From positions 310,001 through 374,000 of the forward strand of contig NZ_JABFTT010000003.1 in assembly GCF_021404465.1 (NCBI RefSeq): a stretch of 64,000 nucleotides of DNA. The letters are read 5' to 3'. The stretch comes from Billgrantia zhangzhouensis. GTDB lineage: Bacteria > Pseudomonadota > Gammaproteobacteria > Pseudomonadales > Halomonadaceae. Below, in pieces: positions 1 through 12,843 of the stretch. The notes below the pieces were generated by a model. The model ran no database searches. It saw nothing but the letters and a program-made list of their open reading frames with translations, and was not told the origin of the DNA. Within the stretch, counting starts at the first letter, position 1. Each line of letters begins with the position of its first letter. The position numbers and the translations under genes were made by a program.

Positions 1-570
1 GCGCGGGTAGTTGAACGGCTGGCCGACGTTGTACTTGTAGGACATGGCCGCCAGGGTCGGCATCTTGGCGATCAGGCGAATGGCGCTGATCACGCGGTCC
101 TCTTTCTGGGTGATATCCATGTGGTCGTGGTAGAAGGCCGCTAGGCCGCCAACCACGCCGCACAGGATCGACATCGGGTGGGCATCGCGACGGAAGCCCT
201 TGAAAAAGTTGTTGATCTGGTCGTGCACCATGGTGTGGTTGCGGACCCGCGATTCGAAGTCGGCGTATTGCTCGTCGGTGGGTAGCTCGCCAAACAGCAG
301 TGTGTAGCACACCTCGACGAAGTTGGACTCCTTGGCCAACTGGTCGATCGGGTAGCCGCGGTGCAGCAGTACGCCCTTGGCGCCATCGATGTAGGTAATG
401 GCCGACTGGCACGAGGAGGTAGCCATGAAGCCGGGGTCGTAGGTGAATAGGCCGTCGGCGCCGAGACTGCGGACATCGACCACGTCAGGGCCCAGGGTGC
501 CTGAGTAGACGGGCAGCTCAATGGTCTTGTCCAGGCCGTCTACCGTCAGTGTCGCTTTCCTGTCAGCCAT
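1..570 (-). CDS. gltA: Citrate synthase (5' part; runs off the window)
   Basis: Condenses acetyl-CoA and oxaloacetate to citrate, the entry step of the TCA cycle, in the cytoplasm. Only the first 190 codons are present; the active-site C-terminal part lies beyond base 1. The translated N-terminus ([14 protein letters not shown]) and the stretches [30 protein letters not shown] and [12 protein letters not shown] match type II (hexameric) bacterial citrate synthases. The ATG at 568-570 has a strong GAGAGGAGG Shine-Dalgarno just upstream. It is transcribed away from sdhCDAB, the usual gammaproteobacterial arrangement. Confidence 0.97.
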   Translation of the reverse strand, partial: MADRKATLTVDGLDKTIELPVYSGTLGPDVVDVRSLGADGLFTYDPGFMATSSCQSAITYIDGAKGVLLHRGYPIDQLAKESNFVEVCYTLLFGELPTDEQYADFESRVRNHTMVHDQINNFFKGFRRDAHPMSILCGVVGGLAAFYHDHMDITQKEDRVISAIRLIAKMPTLAAMSYKYNVGQPFNYPR

Positions 571-657
571 TCTGGCCTCCTCTCGAAGTCGAAGTGATCG
601 TTAACTCATTCTTTCGCAAACCCTGTTGAAGCGCTGGCCCGCGAAAAAGGTCCGCCC

Positions 658-685
658 ACTATAGAAGCGTTCCCGGGATTGTCAA
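658..685 (-). promoter_or_regulatory. gltA promoter (sigma-70 type)
   Basis: On the minus strand there is a consensus -35 TTGACA (bases 680-685), a 16-nt spacer and a -10 TATAGT (658-663). Transcription would start near base 650 and give a leader of about 80 nt before the gltA ATG. Seen directly in sequence; not experimentally shown. Confidence 0.75.
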
Positions 686-869
686 TTAGGCTAAAGCGAC
701 CGGCTAGTTGTACGCAGGCAGGGTTAGTTTTCAGTATTTGTATAAAAAATGGTGCTTTGCACTACACGAGGCCACGAATCAGGCCGGCTTCGGAATTTCG
801 CCCAAAAGCGTTGTGCCTCGCCTGGGGTGGGGCGGGCTTGAACCATGGTCGAGTCGGGCCAGCGCGAAT

Positions 870-898
870 TTGTCACTGGGAGTCCATGTCCCTATAAT
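870..898 (+). promoter_or_regulatory. sdhCDAB-suc promoter (sigma-70 type)
   Basis: TTGTCA at 870-875, exactly 17 nt of spacer, and TATAAT at 893-898 form a near-ideal sigma-70 promoter. Transcription would begin near 905, giving a leader of about 120 nt before sdhC. This is the only strong plus-strand promoter I see ahead of the cluster. Confidence 0.8.
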
Positions 899-1023
899 CC
901 ACACCGCGCGACTGGCAGGTACTCGTTGTCATGCCCGTCCCGGCAGCGGCGAGCCCCCTACCTCAAACCACCGCCCGCTCGAGCCTGGTCCCATCGATTG
1001 GTTGAAGAGCGAGCCAAGAGAGT

Positions 1024-1413
1024 GTGTATAGAGCCGTGAATAGCAAACGACCCGTCAACCTCGACCTCACCACGATACAGTTTCCGCTACCCGCCCTGAC
1101 GTCGATCGCCCATCGCATCACCGGCGTGATTCTGTTCGTCGGCCTCATTTTCGCCTTCTGGGCGCTCGACAAGTCGTTGTCATCCTCCGAAGGCTTTGCG
1201 GCCGTCAGGGATGCTCTGGCCAACAATGTCCTGGCGAAGCTGATCGCCTGGGGGTTGTTGTCGGCGCTGGCGTTCCATTTCGTGGCCGGCATCAAGCATC
1301 TGCTGATGGATGCCGGTTACGGCGTGACCTTGGAAGGTGGCGTCAAAAAGGCACAGGCCACCGTGGTCATCAGTGCCGTCCTGATCATTCTGGCGGGAGT
1401 CTGGGTATGGTAA
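1024..1413 (+). CDS. sdhC: Succinate dehydrogenase cytochrome b556 subunit
   Basis: Membrane anchor of complex II that passes electrons from SdhB to ubiquinone. The protein is 129 aa with three hydrophobic helices. Residues match known functional positions of E. coli SdhC: S27 and R31 at the quinone site (SIAHRITG) and H85 as the likely heme b ligand (AFHFVAGIKH). The GTG start at 1024 gives MYRAVNSKRPVNLDL, the same N-terminal length as E. coli; a second GTG at 1036 is possible. The stop overlaps the sdhD start by 7 bases, indicating translational coupling. Confidence 0.95.
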   Translation: MYRAVNSKRPVNLDLTTIQFPLPALTSIAHRITGVILFVGLIFAFWALDKSLSSSEGFAAVRDALANNVLAKLIAWGLLSALAFHFVAGIKHLLMDAGYGVTLEGGVKKAQATVVISAVLIILAGVWVW

Positions 1414-1754
1414 CCAACATCACCAATCTGGGTCGCAGCGGCCTTTCCGACTGGCTGATCCAGCGTGTCTCGGCCATTATTCTGGCACTCTACACCGTAT
1501 TCATCGTCGCGTACCTGCTGTTCAATCCCGGGCTCGACTACGCCACCTGGAGCCAGCTCTTCGCCCAGACCTGGATGCGTATCTTCTCGCTGCTGGCCTT
1601 TATCTCTCTCGCCGCGCACGCCTGGATCGGCTTGTGGACCGTGACCACCGACTATCTCAAGTCCACGCCCGTGCGCCTCGGCGCCCAAGTCGTCATCATC
1701 CTGGCCGTGTTCGTGTTCCTGGTCTGGGGCATCCAAGTTCTGTGGGGAGCCTGA
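1407..1754 (+). CDS. sdhD: Succinate dehydrogenase hydrophobic membrane anchor
   Basis: Second integral-membrane subunit of complex II; with SdhC it holds heme b and the ubiquinone pocket. It is 115 aa with three membrane helices. H71 (HAWIGLW), D82 and Y83 (TDY) fall at exactly the E. coli SdhD positions for heme and quinone contacts. The ATG at 1407 overlaps the end of sdhC, and sdhA follows after 3 bases, so the three are one translational unit. Confidence 0.95.
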   Translation: MVTNITNLGRSGLSDWLIQRVSAIILALYTVFIVAYLLFNPGLDYATWSQLFAQTWMRIFSLLAFISLAAHAWIGLWTVTTDYLKSTPVRLGAQVVIILAVFVFLVWGIQVLWGA

Positions 1755-1757
1755 TTC

Positions 1758-3530
1758 ATGTCTAACATGCGTACCTTGTCCTACGACGCCATCATCATCG
1801 GCGGTGGCGGTTCCGGCCTGCGCGCCGCGCTCGAGCTGGCCAAGTCCGGCAAGAAGACCGCCGTGCTGTCCAAGGTCTTCCCGACCCGTTCGCACACCGT
1901 TTCCGCCCAGGGCGGCATTACCTGCGCCATCGCTTCGGCCGACCCCAACGACGACTGGCGCTGGCACATGTACGATACTGTCAAGGGCGGCGACTACATC
2001 ACCGACCAGGATGCAGCTGAATACATGTGCTCCGAAGGCCCCAAGGCGGTCTTCGAGCTGGAGCACATGGGCCTGCCCTTCTCGCGCTTCGACAACGGCC
2101 GTATCTACCAGCGCCCGTTCGGCGGCCAATCCAAGAACTTCGGCGAGGGCGGCCAGGCGGCACGTACCTGTGCCGCGGCCGATCGTACCGGCCATGCGCT
2201 GCTGCACACCCTTTACCAGAACAACCTGAAGAACAATACCACCTTCCTCAACGAGTGGTTCGCGGTCGATCTGGTCAAGAACGCCAACGGTGACGTGGTG
2301 GGTTGCATCGCCATGTGCATCGAGACCGGTGAAGTGGTGCACGTCAAGTCCAAGGCCACCGTCATGGCTACTGGTGGCGCGGGCCGTATCTACGCCTCCA
2401 CTACCAACGCCCTGATCAATACCGGCGATGGTATCGGCATGGCACTGCGTGCCGGCTTCCCGATGCAGGACATGGAGATGTGGCAGTTTCACCCCACCGG
2501 TATCTACGGTGCGGGCGTGTTGGTCACCGAAGGCTGTCGCGGCGAAGGCGGTTACCTGGTCAACAAGGACGGCGAACGCTTCATGGAGCGCTACGCGCCC
2601 AATGCCAAGGATCTCGCTGGCCGTGACGTGGTGGCGCGCTCCATGGTCATGGAAATTCTCGAGGGCCGTGGCTGCGGCGAGAAGGGCGATCACGTCTTCC
2701 TCAAGCTCGACCACCTGGGCGAGGAGGTGCTCAACAAGCGCCTACCGGGTATCAGCGAGCTGTCCAAGATCTTCGCCCACGTCGATCCGGTCAATGCACC
2801 GATTCCTGTGGTGCCGACCTGTCACTACATGATGGGCGGTATTCCGACCAACGTGCACGGCCAGGCGATCATGCAGGATGCCGATGGCAACGACCGCATC
2901 GTCAATGGCCTGTTCGCCTGCGGCGAGGCGGCCTGTGTCTCCGTTCATGGCGCCAACCGCCTGGGCGGCAACTCGTTGCTCGACCTGGTGGTGTTCGGCC
3001 GTGCGGCCGGCATGTTCATCGAGGGTGCACTCAACGAGGGCATCGAGTACCTCGACGCTTCCGAATCCGACATCGAAGCGGCGATGAAGCGCATGACCCG
3101 CTGGAACGAGTCCACCGGCGGCGAATCCGTGGCCGAGCTCAAGACCGAGCTGCAGAGCATCATGCAGAACGCCTTCGGCGTGTTCCGCCAGGAGGAGCAC
3201 ATGCAGGAAGGGGTCAAGAAGCTGGCCGACCTGCGCGGCCGCATCGGCGAGGCGCACTTGGCCGACAAGTCCGGCGCCTTCAACACCGCCCGCGTCGAAG
3301 CGCTCGAACTCGACAACCTGATGGAAGTGGCCGAGGCTACCGCCATTGCGGCACTGGAGCGCAAGGAGAGCCGCGGCGCGCACTCCCGCTACGACTATCC
3401 GGACCGTGATGACACCAACTGGCTGAAGCACTCAATGTACTTCCCGGCCGAGAAGCGGGTCGGCAAGCGCGACGTCAACTTCAAGCCGAAGACCGTCGAC
3501 ACCTTCGAGCCGAAAATCCGTACTTACTAA
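1758..3530 (+). CDS. sdhA: Succinate dehydrogenase flavoprotein subunit
   Basis: Oxidises succinate to fumarate using covalent FAD; peripheral subunit on the cytoplasmic face. At 590 aa it is the standard length. It has the Rossmann FAD motif (IIGGGGSG, residues 13-20), the flavinylated histidine H46 in [10 protein letters not shown], and the substrate-side HPTGIYG and [13 protein letters not shown] motifs. Fifteen bases separate it from sdhB, with a GGGGGAG ribosome site in between. Confidence 0.98.
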   Translation: MSNMRTLSYDAIIIGGGGSGLRAALELAKSGKKTAVLSKVFPTRSHTVSAQGGITCAIASADPNDDWRWHMYDTVKGGDYITDQDAAEYMCSEGPKAVFELEHMGLPFSRFDNGRIYQRPFGGQSKNFGEGGQAARTCAAADRTGHALLHTLYQNNLKNNTTFLNEWFAVDLVKNANGDVVGCIAMCIETGEVVHVKSKATVMATGGAGRIYASTTNALINTGDGIGMALRAGFPMQDMEMWQFHPTGIYGAGVLVTEGCRGEGGYLVNKDGERFMERYAPNAKDLAGRDVVARSMVMEILEGRGCGEKGDHVFLKLDHLGEEVLNKRLPGISELSKIFAHVDPVNAPIPVVPTCHYMMGGIPTNVHGQAIMQDADGNDRIVNGLFACGEAACVSVHGANRLGGNSLLDLVVFGRAAGMFIEGALNEGIEYLDASESDIEAAMKRMTRWNESTGGESVAELKTELQSIMQNAFGVFRQEEHMQEGVKKLADLRGRIGEAHLADKSGAFNTARVEALELDNLMEVAEATAIAALERKESRGAHSRYDYPDRDDTNWLKHSMYFPAEKRVGKRDVNFKPKTVDTFEPKIRTY

Positions 3531-3544
3531 GGGGGAGTCACGAG

Positions 3545-4249
3545 ATGCTTCAGGTATCCATTTACCGCTACAACCCGGAAACCGACTCCGCACCCTACAT
3601 GCAGGAGTACCAGCTCGACACCCAGGGCCGCGACCTGATGGTGCTGAACGTGCTGGAGATGCTCAAGGCCGAGGACACCACCCTGGCCTTCCGCCGCAGT
3701 TGCCGCGAGGGCGTGTGCGGCTCCGACGGCATGAACATGAACGGCAAGAACGGCCTGGCCTGCATCACCTCGCTGTCCGACGTGGTCAAGGACAACAAGC
3801 TGGTGCTGCGTCCGCTGCCGGGCCTGCCGGTGGTGCGCGACCTGGTGGTCGACATGGGACTGTTCTACAAGCAGTACGAGCGCATCCAGCCGTACCTGCA
3901 GAACGACGAGCCGGCGCCGGCCATCGAGCGCCTGCAGTCGCCGGAGGACCGCGACAAGCTCGACGGCCTCTACGAGTGCATCCTGTGCGCCTGCTGTTCC
4001 ACCTCCTGCCCGTCGTTCTGGTGGAACCCCGACAAGTTCGTCGGACCGGCCGGCCTACTGCAGTCTTACCGATTCCTGGCGGATTCGCGCGACACGGCCA
4101 CACGCGAGCGCTTGGCCGAGCTGGAGGATCCGTTCAGCGTGTTCCGCTGCCGCGGCATCATGAACTGCGTCGCGGTATGTCCGAAGGGGCTCAACCCCAC
4201 GCGGGCGATCGGCAAGATCCGTGACATGCTGCTTGCGAATGCCACTTAA
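3545..4249 (+). CDS. sdhB: Succinate dehydrogenase iron-sulfur subunit
   Basis: Relays electrons from FAD to the membrane quinone through [2Fe-2S], [4Fe-4S] and [3Fe-4S] clusters. The 234-aa protein shows CREGVCGSDG with a distal LAC for the 2Fe-2S centre, then CILCACCSTSCP and CRGIMNCVAVCPKGLNP for the other two. It is the last sdh gene; a structured 252-base spacer separates it from sucA. Confidence 0.98.
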   Translation: MLQVSIYRYNPETDSAPYMQEYQLDTQGRDLMVLNVLEMLKAEDTTLAFRRSCREGVCGSDGMNMNGKNGLACITSLSDVVKDNKLVLRPLPGLPVVRDLVVDMGLFYKQYERIQPYLQNDEPAPAIERLQSPEDRDKLDGLYECILCACCSTSCPSFWWNPDKFVGPAGLLQSYRFLADSRDTATRERLAELEDPFSVFRCRGIMNCVAVCPKGLNPTRAIGKIRDMLLANAT

Positions 4250-4501
4250 ATCGTGGCGCGTAGCTTGTTATCATACTCACCGCAGTTCGATCGCGACGAC
4301 ATGTCGCGGTCGGCTCGCAGACAGCAGCAAGAGAGCCGGTGCCCGAGGTACCGGCTCTTGAGCATGGATTGCAAGGATTCCAGCCTAGCGGCTGGAGCCG
4401 CCGGGAAGTAAAGACGCCCTACCGGCAGGGCACCAGCCAAGCCGTCGCGGCTGGCCCGCGACGGCGCCGACAACACCCCATCAGTGTAGGGTGACCGAGA
4501 G
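4250..4501 (+). promoter_or_regulatory. sdhB-sucA spacer with four serial hairpins
   Basis: Four stem-loops read directly from the sequence. A 9-bp stem spans 4289-4311 (one wobble). A 9-bp perfect stem (4332-4340 with 4350-4358) can grow to 12 bp around a triloop. A 5-bp stem spans 4416-4431. A 10-bp perfect stem pairs 4441-4450 with 4456-4465. None is followed by a U-run, so simple Rho-independent termination is unlikely. They could be RNA-processing or stability elements that set sdh and suc mRNA levels apart, or part of a small RNA. No clear promoter for sucA was recognised. Confidence 0.65.
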
Positions 4502-7330
4502 ATGCAACAAGGCATAATGGAGTTGATGTGGAACAGCTCCCACGTGAGCGGCAGCAACGTTCACTATGTGGAAGCGCTCTACGAGCAATACCTCGCCGAC
4601 CCAGGTTCCGTGCCCGACGAGTGGCGGACCTACTTCGACCAACTGCCCAGCGTCGATGGCGCCTCCTCCCACGATGTTCCCCTCAGTCCCGTCCGTGATC
4701 AGTTCCAGCAACTGGCACGTGCGCGCCGGGCCACCGCCGTTGCAGCCGACAGCGGTGAGAGCAAGAAGCAGGTCAAGGTGTTGCAGCTGATCAACGCCTA
4801 CCGCTTCAGGGGCCATCAGAAGGCCGACATCGATCCGCTCAAGCTGCGCAGCCAGACTCCCGTTCCCGACCTCGACCTCTCCTTCCACCAGCTTACCTCG
4901 GCCGATCTGGATACCGAATTCCAGACCGGCTCTTTCTTCCTGGGGATGGACAAGGCTCCGCTACGCGAGATCGTCGACGCTCTGGAGCAGACCTACTGTC
5001 GCTCCATCGGCTGCGAGATCATGCACATCGTCGATACCGAGGAGAAACGCTGGCTACAGCAGCGCTTCGAGTCGGTTCGCTCGGCACCGAAGTACAGCGA
5101 CGACGTACGCAAGCACCTACTGGAGCGCCTGACTGCCGCAGAGGGCCTGGAGAATTACCTGGCCTCCAAGTATCCGGGCACCAAGCGTTTCGGCCTCGAG
5201 GGCGGCGAGTCGTTCATCCCCATGATGGATGAACTGATTCAGCGTGCCGGCGGCTATGGGGTCAAGGAAGTCGTCATCGGCATGGCCCACCGCGGCCGTC
5301 TCAACCTGCTGGTCAACATCCTCGGCAAGAACCCTTCCGAACTGATCGACGAGTTCGACGGCAAGAAGCTGATCGAGCGCGGCTCGGGCGACGTCAAGTA
5401 TCACCAGGGCTTCAGCTCCAACGTGATGACGCCGGGCGGCGAGGTTCATCTGGCGCTGGCCTTCAACCCCTCCCACCTGGAGATCGTTTCGCCGGTGGTC
5501 GAGGGTTCGGTGCGTGCCCGCCAGGATCGCCGCGACGACTACGACGGCGTCAAGGTGTTGCCGATCAACGTGCATGGCGACGCCGCTTTCGCTGGGCAGG
5601 GCGTGGTGATGGAGACCTTCCAGATGTCCCAGACCCGTGCCTACAAGACTGGCGGCACGCTGCACATCGTCATCAACAACCAGGTCGGCTTCACCACCTC
5701 GCACCCGCAGGACACACGCTCCACCGAGTACTGCACCGATATCGCCAAGATGGTCCAGGCGCCGATTTTCCACGTCAACGGCGACGACCCGGATGCCGTG
5801 CTGCATGCCACCCAGGTGGCGCTGGACTACCGTCAGCAGTTCCGCAAGGACGTGGTCATCGATCTGGTCTGCTACCGTCGCCGCGGCCACAACGAGGCCG
5901 ACGAGCCGTCCGGCACCCAGCCGCTGATGTATCGCAAGATCAAAGATCATCCCTCCTCACGTTCCCTCTATGCCCAGCGTCTGGTCGAGCAGGGGGTGGT
6001 GACCGAGGAGGAGGCCCTGGCGATGACCGAGACCTATCGCGAGGATCTGTTGGCCGGCAACCACGTGGCCAACGCCCTGGTGCAGGAGCCCAACACCTCG
6101 CTGTTCGTCGACTGGAAGCCTTACCTCGGCCACGAGTGGAGCGGCTACGCCGATACCGGGGTCGAGATGAAGCGCCTGCAGCGGCTTGCCGCCAGGATGT
6201 GCAAGGTGCCCGACGGCGTAGAGATGCAGCGCCAGGTGGCCAAGATCTACGAGGACCGTCGCAAGATGCAGGCTGGCGGCCTGGCCCTGAATTGGGGCTT
6301 TGCCGAGACCCTGGCTTACGCCACCTTGCTCGACGAGGGCCATCCGGTGCGCATCACCGGGCAGGACGTGGGCCGTGGCACCTTCTCCCACCGCCATGCC
6401 GTGGTGCACAACCAGAAGGATGGCAGCACCTACGTACCGCTGCAGCATCTGGCCGACGGCCAGCCGCGCTTCACTATCCACGATTCCTTCCTCTCCGAGG
6501 AGGCGGTGCTGGCGTTCGAGTACGGCTACGCCACCACGGCTCCCAACGACCTGGTAATCTGGGAGGCGCAGTTCGGCGACTTCTTCAACGGTGCCCAGGT
6601 GGTGGTCGACCAGTTCATCTCTTCCGGTGAGACCAAGTGGGGCCGGTTGTGTGGCCTGACCATGCTGTTGCCCCACGGCTACGAAGGGCAGGGGCCTGAG
6701 CACTCCTCCGCGCGCCTCGAGCGCTTCTTGCAGCTGTGCGCCGAGCACAACATGCAGGTGTGTGTGCCGACGACTCCGGCGCAGATTTTCCATCTGCTGC
6801 GTCGCCAGGTGATCCGCCCGCTGCGCAAGCCGCTGATCGTGATGTCGCCCAAGAGCCTGCTGCGCCACAAGGAGGCCATCTCCAGCCTCGACGATCTGGC
6901 CAACGGCCACTTCCACATGGTGTTGCCGGATCAGGGCAACCTCGACGCCCAGCGCGTCAAGCGCGTCGTCATGTGTGCCGGCAAGGTCTACTACGATTTG
7001 GCGGCATGGCGCGCCGAGAACGAGCGTGACGACACGGCCATCGTGCGCATCGAGCAGCTCTATCCCTTCCCCAAGGAGGAACTGCTCGAGACGCTCAAGG
7101 ACTACGCCAACCTCGAGAGCGTGGTGTGGTGTCAGGAGGAGCCGCTCAACCAAGGCGCCTGGTATTCGAGCCAGCACCACATGCGGGCGGTGGTCGACAT
7201 GCTCAAGAACGGCTTGGGCGGCGAGCTCAAGTTCGCCGGTCGCCCGGCATCGGCAGCACCCGCGGCGGGCTACATGTCCGTGCATACCGAACAGCAGCGC
7301 CAGCTGGTGGAAGACGCCTTCAATCTTTGA
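4502..7330 (+). CDS. sucA: 2-oxoglutarate dehydrogenase E1 component
   Basis: Thiamine-diphosphate-dependent decarboxylase of the 2-oxoglutarate dehydrogenase complex; it transfers the succinyl group to the E2 lipoyl arm. The 942-aa length fits E1o. The N-terminus (MWNSSHVSGSN, then YEQYLADPGSVPDEWR) aligns with E. coli SucA, and the ThDP/Mg motif is GDAAFAGQGVVME. Other family signatures are GMAHRGRLN and the C-terminal WCQEEPLNQGAW. The ATG at 4502 was chosen for N-terminal length; its Shine-Dalgarno is weak (GAGAG). Met codons at residues 6 and 9 are possible alternatives. Confidence 0.97.
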   Translation: MQQGIMELMWNSSHVSGSNVHYVEALYEQYLADPGSVPDEWRTYFDQLPSVDGASSHDVPLSPVRDQFQQLARARRATAVAADSGESKKQVKVLQLINAYRFRGHQKADIDPLKLRSQTPVPDLDLSFHQLTSADLDTEFQTGSFFLGMDKAPLREIVDALEQTYCRSIGCEIMHIVDTEEKRWLQQRFESVRSAPKYSDDVRKHLLERLTAAEGLENYLASKYPGTKRFGLEGGESFIPMMDELIQRAGGYGVKEVVIGMAHRGRLNLLVNILGKNPSELIDEFDGKKLIERGSGDVKYHQGFSSNVMTPGGEVHLALAFNPSHLEIVSPVVEGSVRARQDRRDDYDGVKVLPINVHGDAAFAGQGVVMETFQMSQTRAYKTGGTLHIVINNQVGFTTSHPQDTRSTEYCTDIAKMVQAPIFHVNGDDPDAVLHATQVALDYRQQFRKDVVIDLVCYRRRGHNEADEPSGTQPLMYRKIKDHPSSRSLYAQRLVEQGVVTEEEALAMTETYREDLLAGNHVANALVQEPNTSLFVDWKPYLGHEWSGYADTGVEMKRLQRLAARMCKVPDGVEMQRQVAKIYEDRRKMQAGGLALNWGFAETLAYATLLDEGHPVRITGQDVGRGTFSHRHAVVHNQKDGSTYVPLQHLADGQPRFTIHDSFLSEEAVLAFEYGYATTAPNDLVIWEAQFGDFFNGAQVVVDQFISSGETKWGRLCGLTMLLPHGYEGQGPEHSSARLERFLQLCAEHNMQVCVPTTPAQIFHLLRRQVIRPLRKPLIVMSPKSLLRHKEAISSLDDLANGHFHMVLPDQGNLDAQRVKRVVMCAGKVYYDLAAWRAENERDDTAIVRIEQLYPFPKEELLETLKDYANLESVVWCQEEPLNQGAWYSSQHHMRAVVDMLKNGLGGELKFAGRPASAAPAAGYMSVHTEQQRQLVEDAFNL

Positions 7331-7372
7331 GGCGACCCACCGGGACGAGAGAGAACATACAAGGGAAACGAC

Positions 7373-10412
<3,040 letters not shown>

Positions 10413-10437
10413 GCGGTTCGCGTCAACGCAACAACAA

Positions 10438-10459
10438 GCGCCATCCAGGGGGATGGCGC
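10438..10459 (+). other. Hairpin in the lpd-sucC spacer
   Basis: GCGCCATCC (10438-10446) pairs perfectly with GGATGGCGC (10451-10459) around a 4-base loop. No U-run follows, so it is more likely an mRNA stabiliser or processing site than a terminator. The 157-base spacer shows no other clear signal. Confidence 0.6.
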
Positions 10460-10569
10460 GTCGTGCCCGGCCATGTACCGGGGGCGAACGGGGGTAACCC
10501 GGCATCGACCGTCGCAGGCGGTGTTTCGCGGTTGCCATTCGAGTCACATGCAACCAATGGCATGAATCG

Positions 10570-11736
10570 ATGAACCTTCACGAGTATCAAGGCAAGCAGC
10601 TGTTTGCTGATTATGGTCTGCCGGTATCCAAGGGCTTCGCAGTCGATACCCCCGAGGAAGCGGCGGAAGCCTGCAAGAAGATCGGCGGTGACATGTGGGT
10701 GGTCAAGGCCCAGGTTCACGCCGGTGGCCGCGGCAAGGCCGGCGGTGTCAAGCTGATCAAGAGCCCGGAAGAAGCCAAGGCCTTCGCCGAGCAGTGGCTG
10801 GGCAAGAATCTGGTGACCTATCAGACCGATGCCAACGGTCAGCCGGTCGCCAAGATCCTGGTCGAGAACTGCACCGACATCGCCAGCGAGCTCTACCTGG
10901 GCGCCGTGGTCGACCGCACCACTCGTCGCGTTGTGTTCATGGCCTCCACCGAGGGCGGCGTCGAGATCGAGAAGGTCGCCGAGGAAACCCCCGAGAAGAT
11001 CCTCAAGGCCCAGATCGACCCGCTGGTCGGCGCTCAGCCGTACCAGGCGCGTGAGCTGGCCTTCGCCCTGGGCCTGAAAGACGATCAGGTCAAGCAGTTC
11101 ACCAAGATCTTCCTGGGTCTGTCGCGTCTGTTCCATGAGAAGGACCTGGCGCTGCTCGAGATCAACCCGCTGGTGATCACCGACGAAGGCAACCTGCACT
11201 GCCTCGACGCCAAGATCAACCTGGACAGCAACGCGCTGTATCGCCACCCGGACCTGCAGGCGATGCGCGATCCGTCCCAGGAAGACGAGCGCGAAGCCGA
11301 AGCCGCCGAATGGGACCTCAACTACGTCGCCCTCGACGGCAACATCGGCTGCATGGTCAATGGCGCCGGTCTGGCGATGGGCACCATGGACATCGTCAAC
11401 CTCAATGGCGGCAAGCCGGCCAACTTCCTTGACGTCGGCGGCGGCGCCACCAAGGAGCGCGTGGCAGAGGCGTTCAAGCTGATCCTCTCCGACACCAACG
11501 TCAAGGCGGTGCTGGTCAACATCTTCGGCGGTATCGTGCGTTGCGACATGATCGCCGAAGGCATCATCGGTGCCGTCGAGCAGGTTGGCGTCAACGTGCC
11601 GGTGGTGGTGCGTCTCGAGGGTAACAACGCCGAGCTGGGTGCCGAGAAGCTGGCTTCCAGCGGTCTGAACATCATCGCTGCCACGAGCCTCACCGATGCG
11701 GCTCAGCAGGTCGTCAAGGCAGCGGAGGGCAAGTAA
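10570..11736 (+). CDS. sucC: Succinate-CoA ligase (ADP-forming) beta subunit
   Basis: With SucD converts succinyl-CoA to succinate with substrate-level ATP/GTP formation. The 388-aa ATP-grasp protein starts with the canonical [20 protein letters not shown], shows the nucleotide-binding region [16 protein letters not shown] and the C-terminal flavodoxin-like domain ([11 protein letters not shown]). The start is fixed by homology; the upstream bases show no good Shine-Dalgarno. The TAA stop overlaps the sucD ATG by one base. Confidence 0.98.
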   Translation: MNLHEYQGKQLFADYGLPVSKGFAVDTPEEAAEACKKIGGDMWVVKAQVHAGGRGKAGGVKLIKSPEEAKAFAEQWLGKNLVTYQTDANGQPVAKILVENCTDIASELYLGAVVDRTTRRVVFMASTEGGVEIEKVAEETPEKILKAQIDPLVGAQPYQARELAFALGLKDDQVKQFTKIFLGLSRLFHEKDLALLEINPLVITDEGNLHCLDAKINLDSNALYRHPDLQAMRDPSQEDEREAEAAEWDLNYVALDGNIGCMVNGAGLAMGTMDIVNLNGGKPANFLDVGGGATKERVAEAFKLILSDTNVKAVLVNIFGGIVRCDMIAEGIIGAVEQVGVNVPVVVRLEGNNAELGAEKLASSGLNIIAATSLTDAAQQVVKAAEGK

Positions 11737-12608
11737 TGAGCATCCTGATCGACAAGAACACCAAGGTCATCTGCCAGGGCTTCACCGGCGGGCAGGGGAC
11801 CTTCCACTCCGAGCAGGCGATCGCCTACGGCACCCAGATGGTCGGCGGCGTCACCCCGGGCAAGGGCGGCCAGACCCACCTTGGCCTGCCGGTGTTCAAC
11901 ACCGTCAAGGAAGCCGTGGAGCAGACCGGCGCCGAGGCCTCGGTGATCTATGTGCCGGCACCGTTCTGCAAGGACTCGATCCTCGAGGCCGCCAATGCCG
12001 GTATCAAGCTGATCGTGTGCATCACCGAAGGTATTCCGACCCTGGACATGCTCGACGTCAAGGTCAAGTGCGACGAGCTGGGCGTGCGCCTGATCGGCCC
12101 GAACTGCCCCGGCGTGATCACTCCGGGCGAGTGCAAGATCGGTATCATGCCGGGCCATATCCACAAGCCGGGCCGTGTCGGAATCGTGTCGCGCTCCGGC
12201 ACCCTGACTTACGAAGCGGTCAAGCAGACTACCGACCACGGCTTCGGCCAGTCCACCTGCGTGGGCATCGGCGGCGACCCGATCCCGGGCTCCAACTTCA
12301 TCGACATTCTCGAGATGTTCGAGAAGGACCCCGCCACCGAGGCGATCGTCATGATCGGCGAGATCGGCGGTACCGCCGAAGAAGAGGCGGCGGCCTACAT
12401 CAAGGCCAACGTGACCAAGCCGGTGGTGTCCTACATCGCCGGTGTCACCGCCCCTCCGGGTAAGCGCATGGGCCATGCCGGTGCGATCATATCCGGCGGC
12501 AAGGGCACTGCTGACGAGAAGTTCGCCGCGCTGGAAGATGCCGGCGTGCGTACCGTTCGCTCCCTGGCCGAGATCGGCGATGCATTGAAGGACGTGACCG
12601 GCTGGTAA
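11736..12608 (+). CDS. sucD: Succinate-CoA ligase alpha subunit
   Basis: CoA-binding subunit of succinyl-CoA synthetase, carrying the phosphohistidine. The 290-aa protein has the CoA-binding Rossmann region ([15 protein letters not shown]), [13 protein letters not shown], and the active-site histidine in [14 protein letters not shown]. Its ATG overlaps the sucC stop (TAATG), so translation is coupled. A strong terminator follows within 25 bases, ending the TCA cluster. Confidence 0.98.
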   Translation: MSILIDKNTKVICQGFTGGQGTFHSEQAIAYGTQMVGGVTPGKGGQTHLGLPVFNTVKEAVEQTGAEASVIYVPAPFCKDSILEAANAGIKLIVCITEGIPTLDMLDVKVKCDELGVRLIGPNCPGVITPGECKIGIMPGHIHKPGRVGIVSRSGTLTYEAVKQTTDHGFGQSTCVGIGGDPIPGSNFIDILEMFEKDPATEAIVMIGEIGGTAEEEAAAYIKANVTKPVVSYIAGVTAPPGKRMGHAGAIISGGKGTADEKFAALEDAGVRTVRSLAEIGDALKDVTGW

Positions 12609-12630
12609 GCACCGCTTCCGGTGCAATGAC

Positions 12631-12663
12631 AAGAGGGCGCCTCATCGAGGCGCCCTCTTTTAG
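12631..12663 (+). terminator. Terminator of the sdh-suc cluster
   Basis: A 13-bp perfect stem (12631-12643 with 12647-12659) with loop ATC, ending in a short T-run. It lies 22 bases after the sucD stop. Confidence 0.9.
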
Positions 12664-12784
12664 TTTGCTCGCTCCTGCCTTGCGCTTCGCCTGGGCCTTC
12701 CATGTCCTGAGTCACTGGCTCGGACTCGGAGGGAGGCGTCGGTGGTGGGAGACGCCCGGGCGTAAAGCGAGAGTGCGGGAAAGA

Positions 12785-12815
12785 TAAAAAATGCCCGGCT
12801 CTGTTGGCCGGGCAT
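12785..12815 (-). terminator. Terminator of rnb
   Basis: Reading the minus strand, ATGCCCGGC (9 bp, 12807-12815) pairs with GCCGGGCAT (12791-12799) around a 7-base loop and is followed by a T-run from the A-tract at 12786-12790. It lies 28 bases past the rnb stop. Between it and the sucD terminator (12664-12784) I see nothing of note. Confidence 0.88.
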
Positions 12816-12843
12816 CGTAGTCACGCAGCGACTGGCATTCACT

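Larger units (their letters stand above)
571..1023. promoter_or_regulatory. Divergent gltA-sdhC control region
   Basis: A 453-base non-coding gap between the divergently transcribed gltA and sdhC. It holds the gltA promoter (658-685, minus) and the sdh promoter (870-898, plus). Between them is an AT-richer patch around 730-760 that stands out from the GC-rich surroundings. In enteric bacteria this gap binds global regulators (CRP, ArcA, Fur through RyhB); I could not recognise a specific operator here. Short ORFs overlapping the gap look like chance. Confidence 0.7.

Noticed and set aside
1317..2714. 465-aa frame antisense to sdhC, sdhD and sdhA
   Set aside because: Mirror of conserved genes; composition is typical of a GC-rich shadow frame.
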